Positions 57,189 through 64,000 of a DNA stretch of 64,000 bases are shown piece after piece. A model generated the notes under the pieces. The model saw nothing but the letters and a program-made list of their open reading frames with translations. It did not search any database and was not told the DNA's origin. Numbering within the stretch: position 1 is the stretch's first letter; each line of letters opens with the position of its first letter. The stretch comes from Paulinella micropora (lineage: Eukaryota; Cercozoa; Imbricatea; Euglyphida): the NCBI GenBank assembly GCA_009731375.1, contig BJOX01000120.1, positions 499,572 to 563,571 of the forward strand, written 5' to 3'. The position numbers and the translations under genes were made by a program.

Positions 57189-58073
57189 ACTAACTACCTA
57201 GCAACTACCTACCTACCTACCTTGACGCAGGTGCATGAGAAGCTCACTCTGGACTACGATGGGAAACGCGACAGATGGGCTGGTATGTGTAGCTGAATAG
57301 AGAGAGAGAGAGAGAGTGGGGGGGGGGGGGGGGGGGGGGCCCCCCACAAAAAAAAAAAAAAAAAAAANNNNNNNNNNCTACCTACCTAAATACCTATAAA
57401 TGAATCTATCTATCCGTGTAGGTTACGACCCTGCGACGTACAAGTCGGTCATTCAGACCTTCCACAAGGCAGAAGAGGTATAACCTGAACGAAATTTGTA
57501 ATGTTATGTAACGTTATGTGATGTGATGTGATGTAATGCAATGTAATGTAATCCGATGGAATGGAATGGAATGGAATTTTAATACGGTGTGATGTAATGT
57601 AATCTTATGTGATGCAATCTCATGTATGTGCTGCAATCTCATGTTATGTGCTGTCATGTAACATGGCGTAATGTAATATCATATCACAGGAGCGTGCGAA
57701 GCGGCGAAGGGCCAATTACATGACATGACATGACATTACATTACATTACATTACATTACATTACATTGCATTACATTACATTACATTGCATTGCATTGCA
57801 TTACATTACATTACATTACATGACATGACATGACATGACATGACTTTAAATTACAGTAAATTACATTACATTACATTACATTATATTATATTACATTACA
57901 TTACATTACATTTTACTACATTACATTACATTACATTACATTACATGACATTACCTTGCACACATTGATATGCTAGGAGCGTGCGAAGCGGCGAAGGACC
58001 AAGGTGGCAGAGAAGATGAAGGCGAAGGAGGAAAGACGCAATCGCAGAAAAGAGAAACGCGAAGCTGGTACAC

Positions 58074-58111
<38 letters not shown>

Positions 58112-58215
58112 GGGGAATAGGAGAGAGCAGGTAGGCAGGTAGGTAAATAGGTAGGACATTAGGTATGTAGGTAGCAGATAGATAGATAGATAGATAGATA
58201 GACAGATAGAGATAA

Positions 58216-58264
<49 letters not shown>

Positions 58265-58325
58265 CAGAAAGATAGATATATAGATAGATGGATAGATAGT
58301 TAGATAAATATATAGACAGACAGAC

Positions 58326-58396
<71 letters not shown>

Positions 58397-58849
58397 CATG
58401 TTTAATCTATGGGCGTGGCTTAGCTTGAAAAGCCATGGCCTCCTATACTACCCCCGGACAAGAACTTTCAGCACCGGCCAAGCTGCACACCAACCACTGT
58501 CTCGCTGTGGTTGGTGTCTGTGCCCAGTTCAAGCCGAAAGGTAGCCGAGCCCTTTTGAACTATACGGGACAACACTAGAACACTCCCCAGGAGCGTGTGC
58601 CCTAAGGAGATGATGCCATGAGCAAGTCGAGGTTTCAGGAGTTCACGCTCGTTGTGAGTTACCTTCTACAACCCCGACTTCATCAACCCTTTGCATCACG
58701 CCCCGACTTCATCAGCCATGGTCAGGAGTTGGTTGCCTGTTTAGCCCTTGCGCTGCGCGCGATTAACGGCGGACACAAAATCGTCATTGTAGGAGATAGT
58801 TAGATCTGAACCCTAGGCTGAGTTGCCAGTGGCAGAGACCGTCTCCAGG

Positions 58850-58896
<47 letters not shown>

Positions 58897-59500
58897 GGAT
58901 GGATGGATAGATGGATGAATGGATAGATAGATAGATGGATGGATGGATGGATAGATAGATAGATAGATGAAATATCGACTAATGTCAGAAAAAAGGAGCT
59001 TCTGATTTCGTCAACCAGGAAGTCTGTGGGTAAAGTATTAACCCGATGCCCAGCTAAGCCGTGATGTTTGCACGGAAGGGACTGATACAGGCAATACCAA
59101 NNNNNNNNNNNNNNNNNNNNNNNNNNNNNNNNNNNNNNNNNNNNNNNNNNNNNNNNNNNNNNNNNNNNNNNNNNNNNNNNNNNNNNNNNNNNNNNNNNNN
59201 NNNNNNNNNNNNNNNNNNNNNNNNNNNNNNNNNNNNNNNNNNNNNNNNNNNNNNNNNNNNNNNNNNNNNNNNNNNNNNNNNNNNNNNNNNNNNNNNNNNN
59301 NNNNNNNNNNNNNNNNNNNNNNNNNNNNNNNNNNNNNNNNNNNNNNNNNNNNNNNNNNNNNNNNNNNNNNNNNNNNNNNNNNNNNNNNNNNNNNNNNNNN
59401 NNNNNNNNNNNNNNNNNNNNNNNNNNNNNNNNNNNNNNNNNNNNNNNNNNNNNNNNNNNNGATAGATAGATAGATAGATAGATGGATGGATGGATGGATG

Positions 59501-59595
<95 letters not shown>

Positions 59596-59640
59596 GAACG
59601 GAATGGGATCGATGGGATCGATGGGATGGATGGATGGATG

Positions 59641-59715
<75 letters not shown>

Positions 59716-60644
59716 GAATCTGCCTGTGTTACGGCTGTGCTCAGGGGAGGAAGCCAGCGACGATTCGGACACCGACTCAGATACAGAAGTAAAGACAAGC
59801 CATGCATACATACAGACATGCACACATACATACATACACACATACACACACATACATACGTACATACATACATACATACATACATACATACCGACCTCCT
59901 ACCTACCTACCTACCTACCCACCTACCTACCTAGCTACCTACCTCCCTCCCTCTAGGATGAGGGTGAGAACGACGAGGATGAGGTGGACGAGTCTGCTAG
60001 CTGCACGCGCCGACCTCCTCCCTACCTACCTACCTACCTACCTACCTACCTACCTACCTAGCTGCCTACCTACCTCCCTCTAGGATGAGGGTGAGAACGA
60101 CGAGGATGAGGTGGACGAGGATCTGCTGACATACATACATACATACATACATACATACACATACATACATACATACGTACATACATACCTACCTACCTAC
60201 CTACCTACCAACCTAGCTGCCTACCTACCTCCCTCTAGGATGAGGGTGAGAACGACGAGGACGAGATGGACGAGGACCTGCTAGCTGCACGCGCAGACGA
60301 CGGCCAGGTACATACATATACTTGTTCATTCATTCATTCATTTCATTTCATTCATTCATTTCATTCATTCATTCATTCATTCATTCATTCATTCATTCAT
60401 TCATTCATTCATGCATTCCTTTTCCCCTTCCTTCCTTCCTTCCTTCCTTCCTTCCTTCCTTCCTTCCTATTCATTCATTCATTCATTCATTCATTCATTC
60501 ATATCATCGTTCATTTCCATCGGCAGGCGTTCGCCAAGGCTATGGATAATCACAAAGGAGGTGGACGTACCACCGCACGTAACTTGCGGTAGCAACATGT
60601 CTATCTATCCATCCATCTATCTATCTATCTATCTATCTATCTAC

Positions 60645-60702
<58 letters not shown>

Positions 60703-60755
60703 GTCTATCTGTCTGTCTGTCTGTCTGTCTGTCTGTGTCTGTCTGTGTCTGTCTG

Positions 60756-60843
<88 letters not shown>

Positions 60844-61217
60844 CTCATCTATTTATCTATCTATCTATCTATCTACCTACCTACATACATACCTGTCTAC
60901 CTACCTACCTACCTACCTACCTACCTACCACCTACCTACCTACCTACCTACCTACCTACCTACTACCTACCTATCCACCTACCTACCTATCTGCGTGTGT
61001 TTTTAGTATTCGTGAAGATACTGCTAAGTATCTCTTGAACCTGGACCTCAAGTCAGCCCACTACGACCCTAAGACACGCTCCATGCGCTCCAACCCACAC
61101 CCCAACAAAGACCCCAACTCCGTGCAGTTCGCGGGCGACAACTTCGTACGACACAGCGGTAGGCGTCTATCTATCTAAGATATCTAAGATATCTATCTAT
61201 CTATCTATCTATCTATA

Positions 61218-61275
<58 letters not shown>

Positions 61276-61726
61276 CAGGTAACGTCAAGGATACAGCGGC
61301 GTTGCAGCGGTTCGTTTGGCAGGCGAACGAAAAGGGTGGAGTGGAGGAGGTGCACATGGAGGCGACACCATCACAGGTATCTCTATCCTACTTCCTCCCT
61401 ACCTACCTCCCTACCTACCTACCTACCTACCTACCTACCTAACTACCTATCTACCTATCCATCTCAGGCCGCTGCGCTGTACAAGAGCTACAAGGAGAAG
61501 CTGTCCAGTCTAAAGTCAGAGAAGAAAGAGTCTATCTTGCAGAAGTATGGGGGTGAAGATCACCTCAATGCGCCCGAAAGAGAGCTCTTGTTGGGGGAGT
61601 CAGAGGCGTATGTGGAATACAGCCAGTCTGGTCGAGTAATCAAAGGCTTAGAGGCGGCTATCCCCTCCACTAAATATGCTGAGAATATACTGGAGAATAA
61701 TCACACAGGTATGTGTGTGTGTGTGT

Positions 61727-61770
<44 letters not shown>

Positions 61771-61892
61771 CTGGGGGGGATACATGCATACACTGTCGTG
61801 TGTGCTGTGTAGCATACATAGACTGTCGTGTGTCTGCTGTAAACAGAAATCTGGGGCTCCTACTGGAACGATCAGAAGTGGTACATCTATCA

Positions 61893-61971
<79 letters not shown>

Positions 61972-62008
61972 CATCTATCCATCCATCCATCCATCCATCT
62001 ATCCATCC

Positions 62009-62054
<46 letters not shown>

Positions 62055-62256
62055 TATTTATCTATCTATCTATCTATCTATCTGCCTACCTACCTGCCTA
62101 CCTATCTATCAACCCATCCACTTTACCTGTCTACCTTGCTGTCTATCCAATTCCTGTACATCTTTTTGCCTTTGTATGTGTTTGAGTGTTAGGGGAGGGG
62201 TGAAGGGAGTTTACACAAGTAAATACATACATAACATACATACATACATACATACA

Positions 62257-62292
<36 letters not shown>

Positions 62293-62422
62293 TACATATA
62301 TATATATATGTATATATATATATAAAGGCTATATATATATATATGTATATATAAAGGCTATGTAAATACATAGGGGGTATGCCTGCTGCCACCAAACGCT
62401 TCGCAACTCTTACTGTAAGCGC

Positions 62423-62486
<64 letters not shown>

Positions 62487-63075
62487 CTCTCTTTCCTCTC
62501 TCTTTCTATCTATCTGCTCACCTTTACCACACATCTTTGCAGGCACTGGAGGCTGGTAAGCAAATCACGGCCTCCACACATCTATCCATCTATCATATTT
62601 ACGTACATACATACATACATTTTACCTATCCACATGCAACCGCACATGTTGCAGGTACGGGAGCGGCAGGTAAGCAAATCGCGGCCGCGGCTCCAGAAGC
62701 TCCTAAGCAAATCGAGGCCGCGCCCCCGGCCCCTGCGCCTACTACCGCTGGTATGTCTATACACCCGCCCANNNNNNNNNNCCCCCACCCCCCCTTCTCT
62801 CTCTCTCTCACACACACACACGTACACGTACACTCTGCCCCTGCGTCCATCCTCGCTGGCATCTGCATTTCTCTATGAATCTATTTGTTCGATGGTTTGT
62901 TTGTTTGTTTATTTATTTGTTTGTTTGTTTGTTATAAACTTATTCATTCATGTATTTATTTCGTTCGTTAAATGATGTATCTGTGTGCAGCATCGTCCAA
63001 GCCGCCTGCTAAGCCACCTGTTCCTCTATTCAATGAACCACCCGCAGACAAAGGTAAATATTCATACATATACAT

Positions 63076-63106
<31 letters not shown>

Positions 63107-63243
63107 TGCATGCATACATACATACATACATACATACATACATACATACATACACCCATACACACATACATACATACGTACATACACACATACACACATA
63201 CATACATACATACATACATACATACAAACTTACTTACTTACTC

Positions 63244-63278
<35 letters not shown>

Positions 63279-63281
63279 TAC

Positions 63282-63312
<31 letters not shown>

Positions 63313-63327
63313 CTAACTTACTCACTC

Positions 63328-63382
<55 letters not shown>

Positions 63383-63621
63383 TACATACATACGTACAAA
63401 CGTACGCACGTACATACATACATACATACATACATACATACATACGTACATACATACATACATACATACATACATACATACATACATACAATACATACAA
63501 TACATACAATACATACATACATACATACATACATACATACATACATACAATACATACATACATACAATACATACATACATACATACATACATACATACAT
63601 ACATGCATGCATGCATGCATG

Positions 63622-63652
<31 letters not shown>

Positions 63653-63723
63653 GCATGCATACATGCAGGGGACAAAAGCGACGAGGGCGACGGTGAAGGC
63701 AGTAGCAGCAGCAGCAGCAGCAG
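55106..63723 (+). CDS. SLU7: Pre-mRNA splicing factor SLU7, 3' end outside window
   Basis: Second-step splicing factor that acts in 3' splice-site choice in the spliceosome. ATG at 55106 in CACCATGG. Exons: 55106-55187, 55989-56067, 56392-56450, 56555-56627, 56944-57064, 57231-57282, 57422-57477, 57977-58067, 59745-59788, 60239-60307, 60527-60588, 61007-61158, 61279-61376, 61468-61708, 61847-61880, 62374-62414, 62655-62750, 62991-63053, 63669-63723; all phases close, about 522 residues so far. Family signatures: [33 protein letters not shown], the CCHC knuckle [93 protein letters not shown] and WGYACC. The C-terminal exons are Pro/Ala-rich, then acidic with a serine run, and the true end is not seen. 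Confidence 0.95.
55188..55424. repeat. GGTA/GATA array in SLU7 intron 1
   Basis: GGTA then GATA with GACA units, continuous with the left edge of repeat B copy 4. Confidence 0.9.
55425..55927. mobile_element. Dispersed repeat B, copy 4 (longest)
   Basis: Left edge ATGAAATATCGACTAATGTCAG after GATA, right edge GTCAGTGACACCTCAA before GGTA. About 500 bp, the most complete copy in the window. Located in SLU7 intron 1 without disturbing the exons. Confidence 0.82.
56105..56227 (+). repeat. Echoes of SLU7 exon 2 end (donor side)
   Basis: ACACAAGCCCCTGGTACGCC at about 56112-56131 and TACGTCTCACAAACCTCCTGGTACGCC at about 56193-56221 repeat the exon end (TATGTCTCACAAGCCCCCTG) and donor (GTACG). They lie downstream in intron 2. 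A further phrase CCGCACATCCCGCTGTA at about 56313 repeats the PHIPQY part. Confidence 0.8.
56821..56878 (+). repeat. Echo of SLU7 exon 5 (zinc knuckle, acceptor side)
   Basis: CTAG then GTATCTCAAGAGTGCGTGTG..CACACAGCAGCAAA copies the first 50 bp of exon 5 (56944) with several changes. It sits upstream in intron 4, ends at TTAC/CTAC repeats and has no donor. Confidence 0.88.
57690..57712 (+). repeat. Echo of SLU7 exon 8 start
   Basis: CACAG then GAGCGTGCGAAGCGGCGAAGG, identical to the first 21 bp of exon 8 at 57977, followed by ACATT/ATGAC repeats. Upstream, acceptor-side. Confidence 0.88.
58398..58850. mobile_element. Dispersed repeat A, copy 3 (complete)
   Basis: Near-identical to copy 1 (10730-11182), with the same ends and GATA on both sides, in SLU7 intron 8. 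Contains the same 61-codon frame (58618-58803). Confidence 0.82.
58851..59744. repeat. GATA/GGAT arrays, repeat B copy 5 and gap in SLU7 intron 8
   Basis: GATA/GGAT to 58967, repeat B copy 5 at 58968-59100 (left edge ATGAAATATCGACTAATG), gap 59101-59460, then GATA/GGAT to about 59715. A and B therefore occur in tandem with GATA between them. Confidence 0.85.
59957..60128 (+). repeat. Two echoes of SLU7 exon 10 (acceptor side)
   Basis: CCTCTAG then GATGAGGGTGAGAACGACGAG.. occurs at 59957-60012 and 60084-60128 before the true exon at 60239. The first copy ends without GT donor after CTAGCTGCACGCGC and the second after GATCTGCTGA. CTAC and CATA repeats separate them. Confidence 0.9.
60309..61006. 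repeat. TTCA, TATC, CTGT and CTAC arrays in SLU7 introns 10-11
   Basis: TTCA/CCTT repeats fill intron 10 (to about 60515). TATC, TCTG and CTAC repeats fill intron 11, giving a pyrimidine-rich run before the TTTTAG acceptor at 61006. Confidence 0.9.
62543..62573 (+). repeat. Echo of SLU7 exon 17 start
   Basis: TTGCAG then GCACTGGAGGCTGGTAAGCAAATC..GGCC parallels the true exon start GTACGGGAGCGGCAGGTAAGCAAATCGCGGCC at 62655. In the frame set by exon 16 the echo meets TAA after five codons, so it is not used as coding sequence. Confidence 0.8.
63054..63668 (+). repeat. SLU7 intron 18, CATA and CTTA arrays
   Basis: CATA and CTTA blocks alternate, the pair being repeated, with CATG units near the acceptor CATGCAG. 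Confidence 0.9.
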
Positions 63724-64000
63724 GTCTTTTGTCATGTCTTGTCTTGTCTTGTCTTGTCTTGTCGTGTCTTGTTTTCTATTCTATTCTATCCTTTTCTATC
63801 CTATTCTATCCTATTCTCCATTCTATCCTATTCTATCCTATCCTATTATATTCTATCCTAATCCTAATCCTAATCCTAATCCCTAATCCCTAATCCCTAA
63901 TCACACATCCCTAATCCCTAATCCCTAATCCCTAATCCTAATCCTAATCCTAATCCTAATCCTAATCCTATCCTATCCTATCCTATGCTATCCTATCCTA
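63724..64000. repeat. CTTGT, CTATT and telomere-like CCTAAT/CCCTAAT arrays
   Basis: After the last exon come CTTGT and CTATC repeats, then CCTAAT and CCCTAAT units (about 63857-63967), then CCTAT. CCCTAAT differs from common telomere units (CCCTAA, CCCTAAA), and the array lies in or after a SLU7 intron. Confidence 0.85.

Noticed and set aside
63857-63967. Chromosome end
   Set aside because: The array is short, impure and continues into other repeats. SLU7 is still incomplete, so coding sequence must lie beyond.

Overview
This is nuclear DNA of a eukaryote, almost certainly a microbial eukaryote or alga. The genes have many short exons split by GT-AG introns, there are retrotransposons of several classes, and more than half of the window is microsatellite. 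The species cannot be named. A stand-alone shikimate dehydrogenase with a possible presequence hints at a plastid-bearing protist, but that is weak. Seventeen runs of N break the sequence, and several are flanked by poly-G or poly-C.

Layout. 1-15225: a microsatellite desert of GATA, CATA, ACT, AAG, GA and pentanucleotide arrays with embedded repeat families A, B and C. 15226-21244 (+): a complete ten-exon shikimate dehydrogenase gene (aroE-type) ending in a polyglutamine tail. About 21810-25060 (+): a decayed, 5'-truncated non-LTR retrotransposon with reverse transcriptase and restriction-like endonuclease remains. 25517-25862: a fold-back element. 25979-36489 (-): a Ty3/gypsy-type LTR retrotransposon with TG..CA LTRs and a GGCC target duplication, nested in an older LTR. 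37340-37693 (+): an acidic unidentified exon. 37694-41694: microsatellites and one B repeat. 41695-46162 (-): two head-to-tail copies of a second restriction-like-endonuclease LINE, sitting inside a GATA array. 47872-52598 (-): an unrecognised multi-exon gene whose reading frame closes across most junctions. 50822-51543: tRNA-derived SINEs in ATA arrays. 53008-53551: a 200-bp-arm inverted repeat. 55106 to beyond 63723 (+): the pre-mRNA splicing factor SLU7, 19 exons seen, 3' end outside the window.

Two patterns cut across the window. First, introns grow in a stereotyped way. Next to at least ten exon boundaries in all three genes there are one to three decayed partial copies (echoes) of the exon edge, separated by microsatellites. 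Acceptor-side echoes always lie upstream of the true exon and donor-side echoes always downstream. The microsatellite next to a splice site often repeats the splice-site motif itself, such as GTAT arrays after GTATGT donors. Second, several retroelement families (LINE, SINE, families A-C) have a constant end abutting a microsatellite and a variable truncated end abutting the same microsatellite, as expected if they prime on, or are targeted to, arrays matching their own tails.
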